Assembly (NCBI RefSeq): GCF_002368295.1 | Contig: NZ_AP018248.1 | Span: forward strand, 8,367,052 to 8,431,051 | From: Tolypothrix tenuis PCC 7101 | GTDB lineage: Bacteria > Cyanobacteriota > Cyanobacteriia > Cyanobacteriales > Nostocaceae | DNA: 64,000 nt | Direction of reading: 5' to 3' | Shown: positions 16,313-25,806 of the stretch, piece by piece | Position numbering within the stretch: the first letter of the stretch is position 1 | Layout of the letters: every line of letters starts with the position of its first letter | Program-made: the position numbers and the translations under genes | Notes under the pieces: generated by a model | Told to the model about the DNA's origin: nothing | What the model saw: only the letters and a program-made list of their open reading frames with translations | The model's database searches: none

Positions 16313-19300
16313 TCAGTGATACAACCAAACCCGCAGCAGGGAAAGTAGTTGTTCCGTGTCTACGGGCTTGGTAATATAATCTGAGGCTCCTGCTTCGATG
16401 CATTTTTCGCGATCGCCTTGCATAGCTTTGGCGGTTAAAGCAATAATCGGTAATGTGCGGAATTCCTCTAGCTGACGGATGGCGCGAGTTGTTTGATAAC
16501 CGTCCATTTCTGGCATCATGATATCCATTAAGACAATATCTATATTAGAGTTGGCTTGCAATGTAGCAATGCCATCTCTGCCATTCTCTGCAAATAATAC
16601 TTGCATCTGATAGCCTTCTAACAAGCTAGTCAAAGCAAAAATATTCCTGACATCGTCATCGATAATTAAAATCTTTTTATTTGCCAGTATGGGATCGGAA
16701 TTGCGGAGTTGTTCTAAGATATGCCGTTTTGACTGAGGTAAATTTGCCTGGATACGGTGTAAAAATAAGGCAGTTTCATCAAGTAACCGTTCAGGCGATC
16801 GCACATCTTTAATAATGATTGTCTCAGCCAAGCGTCGCAATTGCGTTTCTTCTTGACGCGAAAGTTCTTTCCCGGTGTAGACAATAATCGGAATTTTTAA
16901 CCAGTTGGGTTGTTGTTTGATTTCCTCAATTAGTTCTAAGCCAGTCATGTCAGGCAAACCCAAATCCAGCACAATACAATCTATATGCTGGGATTGCAGT
17001 GTAGCTATGGCTGCGGCGGCTGTATGTACTGCTGTACTGTGAACATCGCCATTACCGATTAGCTCAATAATACTGCGGGCTTGGACTGGGTCATCTTCAA
17101 TTACCAGCAGATTTTTTACCTTACGCTCAACAAAGCCTTTAATATCGGTTAAAGCACCAACCAGTTGTTCTTTAGTCACCGGTTTTTGTACATAAGCGAT
17201 CGCGCCTAACTCTAAACCACGTTGTTGGCGATCATCAATGGAAAAGATATGTACGGGAATATGGCGCGTTTGGGAGTCATGTTTGAGCCGATCTAGCACC
17301 ATCCAGCCATCGATATCTGGCATACAGATATCCAAAGTAATGGCATCGGGTTTAAACTGTTGTGCTAGAGCTAAACCTTGTTTGCTGTTTAAGGCTACCA
17401 ACACCTTAAACCCTTGTTGGCGCGCCATATCTAGCAAGATGCGAACAAATTTTACATCATCTTCAATCACCAGCAAAACGCGATCGCCTGCTTGAATTGC
17501 GTCTCTATCGTCTGCAACTTCGGTTTGCGGAGTGATCGGAACTGCGGGAGGTGGGGATGCTTCAGCAGGTGCAGGAATTGGAGGAGGTAGAGAAATTTTC
17601 TGTTTATCTTGTAAAGTATCGCCTCTACTTTGTCCTTGGCTGCGAACTCCCTGGATTGGTAAATAAAGTGTAAAAGTGCTTCCTTGTCCTAGTTGGCTAA
17701 CTAGTTCAATTCTCCCACCTAGCAAGTGAGCTAGTTCCCGACTAATTGATAAACCTAAGCCTGTACCGCCATATTTGCGGCTGGTTGTCCCATCTGCTTG
17801 TTGAAATGCTTCAAAAATTAATTGCTGTTTATCGTTAGGAATACCAATACCTGTATCGCTGACAGCAAAAGCCACCGTATCTGCGTTAACTAGGCTAATT
17901 TGTAAGGAAATTCCTCCTTTATCGGTAAACTTAAAAGAGTTTGCTAATAAATTATTTAAAATTTGTTGGAGACGTTTGGAGTCAGTATGAAATGTGAGTG
18001 GTAAATTGCCGTCAACTTGGATATTAAAACTCAATTTTTTCTCGAGTGCTAGCTGGTGGAAATTCCCTTGTAGATAACTTTGCAAAGTTATAAATCTGAC
18101 TTCTTCTCTTTCAATCGCAAACTTACCAGATTCAATTTTTGCTAAATCTAAAATATCATTGATTAATCGCAGTAAATCATTGCCTGCACTATAAATTGTT
18201 TGACTATATTCAATTTGCTTCTCGGTTAAATTACCTTGGGAATTTTCTGCCATTAAGCGCGCCAATATTAATAAGCTATTCAGCGGTGTCCGTAATTCAT
18301 GGGACATATTAGCTAAAAATTCTGACTTATATTTTGAGGTTAGCGTTAATTGTTTGGCTTTTTCTTCTAAAGACAGTCTTGCTTGTTCAATTTGTTGATT
18401 TTTAACTTCAACTTCTCGTTTTTGCGTCTCTAGCAATTCTGCTTTTTCTTCTAATTCCTCATTTAATTGTTGTAATTCTTCGTTGGATTGTTGTAACTCT
18501 TCTTGTTGTTGTTTCAGCAGTAATTGCGATTCTTCTAACTCCTGCGCTTGTTCTTGTAGCCTTTGATTACTCAGCTTCAATTCTGATTGTTGATGTTGTA
18601 ATTCTTCGGTTAAATCCTGAGACTGCTGGAGTAGTTCCTGAGTGAGCATATCGGACTTAATCGCGTTTAAGACTACGCCGATAACTGTAGTAACTTGCTC
18701 TAAAAAAGTTAAATGTAATTGGTTAAAAGTTTGGAATGATGCGAGTTCAATAACAGCAACTACCTGGTCTTCAAACAATACAGGTAAGACAATAATATTT
18801 AACGGTGGCGCTTCACCTAAGCCAGAACTAATACGAATATAATCATTGGGAACTTGGGTAAGTAAGATTCTTTGCTTTTCTAAAGCACATTGTCCTACTA
18901 AGCCTTCCCCTAAGTGAAATTGATTGGCTAAATTTTTTCTTTCATTATAAGCATAGCTACTCAATAACTTCATCACAGGCTGATTTTCTACGGAATCCAC
19001 CACGTAGAAAACGCCTTGTTGCGCTCCCACTAAAGTAGCTAACCGCGATAATATCAATTGTGTGACATTGGCTAAATTTCTCCTTCCTTGAAGACTGTTA
19101 CTCAAATCAGCCAGATTCGATTTTAACCAGTTTTGCTCTTCATTTAATTGCTTAGTTTCTCGTAAATTAGCAATCATTTGATTGAAACTATGTGTGAGTA
19201 TCCCGACTTCATCTTGGCGTTCTGTATCTGGTAAAGTTGTAGATAAATCACCATCCGCAATTTTGCCAGCGACACGAGCAATTTTCTCCAGAGGTTGAGA

Positions 19301-19948
19301 GATATTTCGAGATAGCATATAGCCAATTAAAGCTATCAAGATAAAAGATATAGGAATGCCATAAACGATAGTAGCAGTAGTTTGTTCAGCTGCTGTTTTT
19401 GCCTGAATTGAACGTTGTGTTAATAATTCACGCTCGTATTGTTTCATTTCCTCAGTCAGGCTGCGAATGTGATCCATCAACAGCTTTCCTTCATTCACCA
19501 GCACCAACTTCTGAGCAGCTTCAAAGCCTTGATTTTGTCGCGCCGTAATCACCTTTTTCAGGACATTTATCCTTTCGTTGACTAATGGCTCTAAAATATT
19601 CAGCCGACTTTGTTGACTGGGGTTATCAGCAGTTAACTTGCGGAGTTTTTGGAGAGGTTGCTCTAAAGATGCGATCGCAGCCTGATATGGTTCTAGATAT
19701 GGCTCTTTTCCAGTAATAATGTAACCACGTTGTCCCGTTTCCGCATCTTTAACTTTGGAACTTATTTCATCCAGCAGTCCTAGCACCTGATATGTATGGT
19801 TTTCCCAGTACGAAGTTGTAATCAGTGCTTGGGTTGTGCGATAGGAAACATAACCAATGGCGCTTAAAATTGCCAAACCTAAAGCGAAACTAGCCCCTAT
19901 TTTACTTCCAATCTTCAAATGGTTGAACATTTCTCTTGTCAATTGCAA
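16313..19948 (-). CDS. hybrid sensor histidine kinase, CHASE3-HAMP-GAF-HisKA-HATPase-REC-REC-REC
   Basis: 1211 residues. TM1 (about 14-32), CHASE3 sensor (about 35-190, [14 protein letters not shown]), TM2 (about 193-212), HAMP, GAF (about 285-430), and a long Gln/Glu-rich coiled coil (about 440-535). Then HisKA with [14 protein letters not shown] (His about 550), HATPase with N box [24 protein letters not shown] and GTGLGLSIS, a Pro-rich linker, and three receivers with phosphoacceptor Asp near 872 (LDICMPD), 993 (LDLGLPD) and 1144 (LMDIMMPE). All catalytic residues look intact. Complete phosphorelay chains of this design are common in cyanobacteria; the signal is unknown. Encoded upstream of cheR and cheB on the same strand but probably a separate unit. 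Confidence 0.93.
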   Translation of the reverse strand: MQLTREMFNHLKIGSKIGASFALGLAILSAIGYVSYRTTQALITTSYWENHTYQVLGLLDEISSKVKDAETGQRGYIITGKEPYLEPYQAAIASLEQPLQKLRKLTADNPSQQSRLNILEPLVNERINVLKKVITARQNQGFEAAQKLVLVNEGKLLMDHIRSLTEEMKQYERELLTQRSIQAKTAAEQTTATIVYGIPISFILIALIGYMLSRNISQPLEKIARVAGKIADGDLSTTLPDTERQDEVGILTHSFNQMIANLRETKQLNEEQNWLKSNLADLSNSLQGRRNLANVTQLILSRLATLVGAQQGVFYVVDSVENQPVMKLLSSYAYNERKNLANQFHLGEGLVGQCALEKQRILLTQVPNDYIRISSGLGEAPPLNIIVLPVLFEDQVVAVIELASFQTFNQLHLTFLEQVTTVIGVVLNAIKSDMLTQELLQQSQDLTEELQHQQSELKLSNQRLQEQAQELEESQLLLKQQQEELQQSNEELQQLNEELEEKAELLETQKREVEVKNQQIEQARLSLEEKAKQLTLTSKYKSEFLANMSHELRTPLNSLLILARLMAENSQGNLTEKQIEYSQTIYSAGNDLLRLINDILDLAKIESGKFAIEREEVRFITLQSYLQGNFHQLALEKKLSFNIQVDGNLPLTFHTDSKRLQQILNNLLANSFKFTDKGGISLQISLVNADTVAFAVSDTGIGIPNDKQQLIFEAFQQADGTTSRKYGGTGLGLSISRELAHLLGGRIELVSQLGQGSTFTLYLPIQGVRSQGQSRGDTLQDKQKISLPPPIPAPAEASPPPAVPITPQTEVADDRDAIQAGDRVLLVIEDDVKFVRILLDMARQQGFKVLVALNSKQGLALAQQFKPDAITLDICMPDIDGWMVLDRLKHDSQTRHIPVHIFSIDDRQQRGLELGAIAYVQKPVTKEQLVGALTDIKGFVERKVKNLLVIEDDPVQARSIIELIGNGDVHSTAVHTAAAAIATLQSQHIDCIVLDLGLPDMTGLELIEEIKQQPNWLKIPIIVYTGKELSRQEETQLRRLAETIIIKDVRSPERLLDETALFLHRIQANLPQSKRHILEQLRNSDPILANKKILIIDDDVRNIFALTSLLEGYQMQVLFAENGRDGIATLQANSNIDIVLMDIMMPEMDGYQTTRAIRQLEEFRTLPIIALTAKAMQGDREKCIEAGASDYITKPVDTEQLLSLLRVWLYH

Positions 19949-20280
19949 CTATATCGGCTTGCGAGCATGAATTTTTATCTCCTCTTCCCCAAAATAAAGC
20001 TATGGAAGACATTGCATATTTGCTAGCTACTCAATAGCTTTTAAAGTATACTCTAAATTTTTTTAATACTTTTTAGTTTATTTTAACATAGAGTAATATT
20101 AATTAAAATCTTATGTTATTCAGGATACCAAATAATTTAATAAAAGCTGATATTCATTCTAGAGATTATTCAACTTGATTCGGAAGAATTAAATAAATAA
20201 TGCCTAAATTTAAACTTGCGATAGAGCAGGAAATAACAATAGTGCATTATAAATTGAACTAAATAGATGAAATAAAAACG
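19949..20280. other. divergent AT-rich promoter region
   Basis: Lies between the leftward kinase gene and the rightward small gene at 20290. AT-rich with no repeat, RNA gene or operator that I can support; it presumably holds both promoters. Confidence 0.4.
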
Positions 20281-20289
20281 GTGATTGCA

Positions 20290-20496
20290 ATGAGTGCAAA
20301 TAGTTTGACAATACCTAAATTTTCGCCTGGGGAAACAGTAGAATTTATCGGTGGTATGGGAATGATAGTCAAGTGTAGCCCTAATTCAGAGACTTGGGCA
20401 TATTATGTAGAAATGGAAATGGGAGACGAGCCAGAAATGGGTAGAATTGGTTATGAAACCACAATCTTGTTGTTAGAAACAGATATTGATCGTTAA
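20290..20496 (+). CDS. small conserved cyanobacterial protein, SH3-like
   Basis: 68 residues from ATG 20290 (MSANSLTIPKF); a GTG three codons upstream at 20281 is also possible and neither has a Shine-Dalgarno. The sequence FSPGETVEFIGGMGMIVKCS, then YYVEMEMGDEPEMGRIGYET, reads as a small beta-barrel of the SH3/KOW kind with a glycine-methionine turn. I recognise it as the type of short acidic protein found across filamentous cyanobacteria, but no function is known to me. Stands alone. Confidence 0.6.
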   Translation: MSANSLTIPKFSPGETVEFIGGMGMIVKCSPNSETWAYYVEMEMGDEPEMGRIGYETTILLLETDIDR

Positions 20497-20652
20497 AAAC
20501 TCAGATGATTGCAGCCTAAATCCCAAGCTGATATCGAGTTCAGGATGGTCAATTACCAACTAGCTCAAAGTCAATTAACTATACAAAAACATAACTCTTA
20601 CATTTTGCCATCTAACAGCCTGCAAATAAGCTGTTGTTAGAGAAAATTTAAA

Positions 20653-20752
20653 TATAGCAATCCTAAATTAGTTCCGAAACGACAAATTAAGGTAGGGAAC
20701 AGGAAGAGAAACATAGAACTGTAGATTGGCTTGCACATATAGGAATGCTATA
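20653..20752. repeat. TATAGCAATCCTA-ended inverted repeat element
   Basis: 100 bases bounded by TATAGCAATCCTA (20653-20665) and TAGGAATGCTATA (20740-20752), complementary at 12 of 13 positions. No coding capacity. Related ends occur at 13158 and 13826. Part of the gene-free stretch 20497-21210, which otherwise shows only the palindrome at 20780. Confidence 0.7.
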
Positions 20753-20779
20753 CATCATATTTCAGGCGATCGCGCACAG

Positions 20780-20805
20780 TAGGGGCACAATATATTGTGC
20801 CCCTA
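20780..20805. repeat. perfect 26-bp palindrome
   Basis: TAGGGGCACAATA followed by its exact complement TATTGTGCCCCTA. The flanks (TATTTCAGG before; AAATTAT and CTCA after) match those of the elements at 57250-57350 and 60440-60690, so this is one member of a dispersed palindrome family. Confidence 0.8.
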
Positions 20806-21210
20806 AAATTATATATATCTCATCAACCCGCTACTGTAGGATGTGTTAGACCCAAGCCGTAACATATCCAAATCTTTAGGAAAGGTGAGTGAGGGGAATA
20901 TAACTGTAAATTCCTGAAATGCTTTACTCCTCAGGAATCCGCTATTTAATTCTTCCAATTACCCTATCACCAGACAGAGAACTTATTATCTAGAGATAGA
21001 ACTGACAAAGAGCCTACCTCTATCGAGAAATTATTCCTAGAAATCTTCAAGATGAGTTGAGCTAGCCCAAAATTATATATAGGGAATTATCAAAAAACTG
21101 ATCAATTATCTTCTCAAGATAGAATCGCCGCAAAAAATAACAAGCTAATCTATAAACATTGAATGACTTGAACCACATTAAACAAATAACTAAAACTTAG
21201 GAGCAAATGT

Positions 21211-21393
21211 ATGAGTTTAGAAAATAGAGCCAAAGCTGTTGCCAAAAATATCGAAGGTAAAATCCAAGAAGTTGTTGGTGACATCACTGGTAACCCCAAT
21301 GATAAGGCTGAAGGACAAGCAAAGCAAGTAGAATCTCAAGTGCGCCATACAGCCGAAAACGTCAAGGATGAAATTAAGAAAGCTGTAGATTAA
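21211..21393 (+). CDS. CsbD-like stress protein
   Basis: 60 residues, highly charged and helical: NRAKAVAKNIEGKIQEVVG followed by DITGNPNDKAEGQAKQVE, the CsbD family pattern of an EGK.QE..G..TG....AEG core. CsbD-like proteins are induced by general stress in many bacteria and have no known enzymatic activity. Strong ribosome-binding site TTAGGAGC ends 7 bases before the ATG. Followed by a hairpin at 21411-21460, so it is probably monocistronic. Confidence 0.88.
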   Translation: MSLENRAKAVAKNIEGKIQEVVGDITGNPNDKAEGQAKQVESQVRHTAENVKDEIKKAVD

Positions 21394-21410
21394 TTAACAG
21401 ATATTTGCAT

Positions 21411-21460
21411 AAGAAGGTAGAAAATAATGACAATAAAAATATTATTTACTCTACCTTCTT
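21411..21460 (+). terminator. hairpin after the CsbD-like gene
   Basis: AAGAAGGTAGA (21411-21421) pairs perfectly with TCTACCTTCTT (21450-21460), and inner AAATAAT and ATTATTT extend it. The T run is weak, so termination may be partial; it could also stabilise the mRNA 3' end. Confidence 0.6.
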
Positions 21461-21571
21461 GCTTTACCAAATCATATTCGGACTGATGTAAATTTGATTT
21501 TGAATGCAGGAATCAGGAAATCCAATTATCAATTCAGGTTTAACTAATTAATAATTTAAGGTTACAAATTT

Positions 21572-21781
21572 ATGTTCAATGTTGCCTTTGCTTATTTTCT
21601 TACAGAAGCTTCATTAGCTACAGAAAGCAGTTTTAATTACTCACTAGTACTCACAGTAGTTTTGCTTGTAGGTTTTATTGCATCTGCTGTGATTGGTTCT
21701 ATTGCTTGGTATAACTCTAAACGTCCTCTAGGTTGGGAAGATAAACAACGCCCCGATTTCGTTCCAGATGTAGATAAGTAG
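21572..21781 (+). CDS. psb35: photosystem II assembly protein Psb35-like
   Basis: 69 residues with one transmembrane helix (YSLVLTVVLLVGFIASAVIG, about 25-44) and a conserved C-terminal tail SIAWYNSKRPLGWEDKQRPD. The tail matches what I remember of Psb35 (Ssl2148 in Synechocystis), a thylakoid protein that binds CP47 with high-light-inducible proteins during photosystem II assembly and stabilises them. The assignment rests on this motif from memory. AAGG lies upstream of the ATG, and a strong terminator follows at 21818, so it is a single-gene transcript. Confidence 0.72.
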   Translation: MFNVAFAYFLTEASLATESSFNYSLVLTVVLLVGFIASAVIGSIAWYNSKRPLGWEDKQRPDFVPDVDK

Positions 21782-21817
21782 TTGAATAAGTGTTTCCTTG
21801 TTTGCCATAAGTTTATG

Positions 21818-21856
21818 ATAGTGTTTGCTCATTTCAACAGCAGACACTATTTTTTT
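21818..21856 (+). terminator. intrinsic terminator downstream of psb35
   Basis: ATAGTGTTTGCT (21818-21829) pairs with AGCAGACACTAT (21839-21850) with a single G-T type mismatch, followed by a run of T to 21856. This is a clear factor-independent terminator. Confidence 0.85.
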
Positions 21857-21951
21857 GTTGATTCTTTAACTCATACCAAATCAAAAAGGGTTTTTTCTTT
21901 TCATCTTTTTATTTAGAATACCCGGAAAATGACACAAGAGGGGTATCTATG

Positions 21952-22770
21952 CTATCCCTCCATAAGGTGAGAATTTTGAATTTTTGAGATTTGATGATGA
22001 GCCAATTGTTGGCTGAAAAAACGCTCTAAGATTTCAGACTTATCTTCTAGAGTGACGTGAGTATGCTGATATTTAAAATTATTCATTAAGCTTGAATCGT
22101 CACTTAGATGGAAAGCATGATTCAATTTTTGCATAGGAAATTCTGGTGGCTCACTGCCCGGGGTAAAGATTTTTTGGGGATTGTCATCTACACCTTGAAC
22201 AAGGTGCATCAATAATTCCACAGCGACTGTTGGTAGAGTACGGCAAGAATGATTAATAAAAAAATCAAAAGTAATCAGCCCTAAGCGAATGCGATCGCCA
22301 TCATGAAGTTTCGTAGGCTGAAAAACTTGTTCTCCATTTACAAATGAGCCATTGCTGCTTTTAAAATCAATTAAGTAGAAGCCTTTATCGTTAATATATT
22401 GAATTGCAGCATGGCGTTCAGATAGATATTGGTCATCAATCGCGATACCATTACTAATATCCCGACCTATAGTCCAAATTTGCTGTGACTGGTGTAAATT
22501 TTGTGTTTTATTATCACAAAGATTAGTAATGATATAAACAACTGCATCATTCACTACGCCTTGTATATAAATAGGTTGCATTGCTAGAAACGATTCCTGA
22601 GCAATGTTCTCGAGTTGGAAAATTTCCTCTAAAAGACTACTATTTTGTTCATATAGCTTGACGAATACCTGAAACAAATTTAATCGTCTTTCTAATTCTT
22701 TATCTTGTAACTCAACTCTCATAGATGAGCCTTTTGCCTTCAAGAAATGTAAATTGCTAATTTCGGTCAT
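21952..22770 (-). CDS. FHA-domain protein
   Basis: 272 residues. The N-terminal 90 residues contain a coiled-coil-like helix (LQDKELERRLNLFQVFVKLY). The FHA domain (about 100-175) shows TIGRDISNGIAIDDQYLSER, HAAIQYINDKGFYLIDFKSS, NGSFVNG and LHDGDRIRLG, including the Arg, Ser-x-x-His and Asn residues that bind phosphothreonine. The C-terminal 95 residues are unassigned. FHA proteins read Thr phosphorylation; the SpkB-like kinase encoded about 1.1 kb upstream on the same strand is an obvious candidate partner, though that link is inference. Confidence 0.9.
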   Translation of the reverse strand: MTEISNLHFLKAKGSSMRVELQDKELERRLNLFQVFVKLYEQNSSLLEEIFQLENIAQESFLAMQPIYIQGVVNDAVVYIITNLCDNKTQNLHQSQQIWTIGRDISNGIAIDDQYLSERHAAIQYINDKGFYLIDFKSSNGSFVNGEQVFQPTKLHDGDRIRLGLITFDFFINHSCRTLPTVAVELLMHLVQGVDDNPQKIFTPGSEPPEFPMQKLNHAFHLSDDSSLMNNFKYQHTHVTLEDKSEILERFFSQQLAHHQISKIQNSHLMEG

Positions 22771-23905
22771 TAATTTGATTTTTTAGCCTAATATCAGGAA
22801 TAATGCTTAAATTATAGCAAAAACTGAATTTAGCCTATTCTATTCGACAAACACACAACATTTCATCTGTTTTTATCTGATATATGCCGATAAAACAGAA
22901 TTTTGCTATTAATCTGCTGCAGTTTTATTGCAGATATCTGCTAAAACGCTTAAGCAGTAACAAATATCAAATTTTTCATTTCGATGTAAAAATTTCCTTC
23001 ATCCAAGCATTCATAAATTTTAGTAAAAGTGTTGAGTACAAATATTGTAACTGTTTATTTTTTATTGTAAATTATTTTTCTTTGTTTGTCATATATAGGA
23101 ATAAAATTGGCTTCATTAGATTACCCGTTAAGGTTATAAATTGTTAATAGGCTGTAGGGAATATAAAAAGCAAGGAGGTGTGTTAAGCATTTTCAAAAAA
23201 TCAATGCTAATCTACTATCAGGCATATACATATATTGTTATAAAAATCTTAACTAACAAAATAATGCTATTGACATAATGCGTTAGAACGCATATGTAAT
23301 GCTTTAGCATATTACTTTTAGCTAGCATACCTACGTAATTCAAAAATAAATTGGATAATATAGAGTAGTTATTGCTATTAGTTTTATCCCTAATTGTTGA
23401 ACTATATAGGCATAGAGCTACTTTAATTGTGGAAATACTTTTTGTATGATGCTTGATAGCTGTGGCATAACATAGTAATTCCAGATTTTATCTCTATATT
23501 TTCAGGAATAATACCAATTTTTATCATAAATTCCGCAAGAATTGCGAATTAAAATTTTGAAGCTATTGCTATATTTTAGATCCTTAGTATGGCATACCTT
23601 AAATATACTTAAATGTTTTCACTTACCGACTTAGATATAGCCTGGCAATTAAATTTGTGAAAGTTAAATTATATTTGCAATTTCATCTGTAAGTCAGTTA
23701 ATCAATCATTATGCCTGCTATATATTCGCATATTTGTAGCGCTACGGACAACTCAAAATAAGTAAATTTACTAATACTAGTATTCCCACTAGACTAATAG
23801 ATAGTTAGCTACTAACATCTAAAAATTTTAAACTTTATATATACCAATAATTCCAAGAAGTGTTTTTAAGTAGTTAACAATCAAAAACACTTGCCATAGC
23901 TAACA
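22771..23905. other. 1.1 kb AT-rich gene-free region
   Basis: No supported gene. A frame at 22884-23147 (87 codons) is AT-driven, rich in Phe/Ile/Lys and lacks a ribosome-binding site, so I leave it out. A full-strength Shine-Dalgarno (AAGGAGGTG, 23172-23180) occurs without a proper start codon after it (see findings). It lies between two leftward genes and must hold the promoter of the FHA gene. Confidence 0.5.
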
Positions 23906-25519
23906 TTACAGCAAACCTCTTTTACCATTGGGACGTACAGTCATCCAGTTTGTCTTGGCTAGTACCAACTGCTCATCAGTAATTTTGGCACCAGTGAGAA
24001 TAGCTCCACAAAGGTTAGCGCCTCTAAGATTAGCATTACTGAGATAAGCATGGCTGAGATCAGCACCTCGCAGATCTGCTCCTTCTAAATCAGCATTACT
24101 AAAGTAAGCTTTAGTCAGGTTAGCATCCCTAAGATTGGCATCAGTCAGACTAGCTCTACCAAAGTCACTGTTATTGAGGTTAGCGCCTTGAAGGTTAGTT
24201 TTCTGCAATTTAGCCGAATTGAAATTTGTCCCCGATAAATCAGCGCCTTGCAGGTTGAGCATACTCAAATTGTGGAGAGCAAAATCCCGCCTTCCTTTCA
24301 GATAGGCGGTGAGTAAATTCTGGGTACTTAACTTACGTACCACATTGGGATTGTGGTTTTGCGAACCATGACTGTTGTGGTTTTCAAAGTTGGTAGACTT
24401 AGCCATCATCGCTTTTGGACGCATTACCCCATTGGCTCCATTTTCGGCTGTTTTAGCGCGTCTAGCTCGGATTGCTGCGGCTACCTGTGCTACTCCTGCA
24501 CTACTAGCACTACCAGGTGGACTACTACATAAAATAGCAGAATTTGCTATTTGGTTATGTATATGCTCTTTCGCTCCTACATCAGATTTAGCCAGCATTC
24601 CTTTCGCTAAACTTTCAATGTAGGGTTCCATTTGCAACCCTCTGAGGACTTCTTGCGCTGTTTTGTAGCGGTTGCGTACTGATACCTCTAACATTTTCCG
24701 CAAAACGCTTGTTAAATGGTCACTTACCTGTACAATTGGCTCCCAGATCATTTCTCCAGTAGTGGGATTGTATTCTAAATCTTTAGGAGTTTTACTACTC
24801 AGTAGATAAATACAAGTGACTCCTAATGCGTAGATATCACTGGCGTAGACGGGACGCATTGCCATTTGCTCTGGTGGCGCAAAACCAGGAGTACCAATTG
24901 CATAAGCAGTTAAGGCTGTTTGTTCTGATTGGCCGTTTACGCCTTGGGTAACTTGGTTTTTAACTGCACCAAAGTCGATCAGTACCATTCGAGCATCTTC
25001 AGTGCGGCGAATCAAATTTGCGGGTTTAATATCACGGTGTATTACCTTTTGCTCGTGAATATATTGCAGCAATGGCAAAATTTCACTTAAGAACTGCTTG
25101 ACTCCAGCTTCGCTAAAATTGCCGTTACGCTGAACCTCTTGTTGTAAAGTAGCGCCGCTAATGTATTCCTGAACTAAGTAAAATTGCTGATTATCTTCAA
25201 AATAGTCTAATAGCCTTGGCAACTGAGGATGATTGCCAATCTTACCTAAGGTTTTGGCCTCTCGCTCAAACAGTTCTCGCGCCATCTGCAAAACATGTGG
25301 TGCGGTGGCTGTGGGACGCAGCTGCTTGATTACACAACTCGGTTCTCCTGGTAAGCCTTCATCGTAGGCTAAGAAAGTTGCACCAAAGCCACCCTGACCT
25401 AATGGTTTGAGTACTCGATAGCGATCGCATAAAAGTAACTTTGAGCCACAAGACTGACACCTTTGGCTATAGGCCAGGTTTTCTGGATGGGGACAGGTAG
25501 GATTTAAGCAGTAGCTCAT
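23906..25519 (-). CDS. serine/threonine kinase with N-terminal Cys motif and pentapeptide repeats (SpkB-like)
   Basis: 537 residues. The N-terminus carries five cysteines (C4, C9, C21, C24, C31) in a zinc-ribbon-like CLNPTCPHPENL..CQSCGS pattern. The kinase domain (about 34-300) has GQGGFGATF, the ATP-binding Lys in CVIKQLRP (K65), HRDIKPANL, DFGAVKN and GTPGFAPPEQMAM, all intact. A low-complexity spacer (about 310-410) leads to a pentapeptide-repeat region (about 415-520; A[DN]LXX units such as LQGADLSGTNF and LRDANLTKAYF). This architecture matches SpkB of Synechocystis, linked to oxidative-stress signalling. Soluble; no transmembrane helix seen. Confidence 0.9.
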   Translation of the reverse strand: MSYCLNPTCPHPENLAYSQRCQSCGSKLLLCDRYRVLKPLGQGGFGATFLAYDEGLPGEPSCVIKQLRPTATAPHVLQMARELFEREAKTLGKIGNHPQLPRLLDYFEDNQQFYLVQEYISGATLQQEVQRNGNFSEAGVKQFLSEILPLLQYIHEQKVIHRDIKPANLIRRTEDARMVLIDFGAVKNQVTQGVNGQSEQTALTAYAIGTPGFAPPEQMAMRPVYASDIYALGVTCIYLLSSKTPKDLEYNPTTGEMIWEPIVQVSDHLTSVLRKMLEVSVRNRYKTAQEVLRGLQMEPYIESLAKGMLAKSDVGAKEHIHNQIANSAILCSSPPGSASSAGVAQVAAAIRARRAKTAENGANGVMRPKAMMAKSTNFENHNSHGSQNHNPNVVRKLSTQNLLTAYLKGRRDFALHNLSMLNLQGADLSGTNFNSAKLQKTNLQGANLNNSDFGRASLTDANLRDANLTKAYFSNADLEGADLRGADLSHAYLSNANLRGANLCGAILTGAKITDEQLVLAKTNWMTVRPNGKRGLL

Positions 25520-25806
25520 GCATTCTTAACTCGCTGCACGAATAATTATAAATAGCGTTACACTCTGACCCCATTATGGTGATGGAAATTTCACTTATGC
25601 CAGGTAATTTTTGCGGGAAATGCTTTGAAGACTTCCTAAAGTTTAGAGAAAGCAGAATGCATCCTATCGTAAATACACTGTCATGGATTTTACTGAAAGT
25701 TAAATGCAGTGGATGAGCTATCTTTTTAGCTAATTTACAAATAAAAATCTGCTTTTTGTTCAATTTGCTATAAAATTCCAGATTTTTTGGCAATTAGCAA
25801 AGATTC

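Noticed and set aside
22884..23147. 87-codon frame in the AT-rich region
   Set aside because: Composition follows the local AT richness, no Shine-Dalgarno, no recognisable motif.
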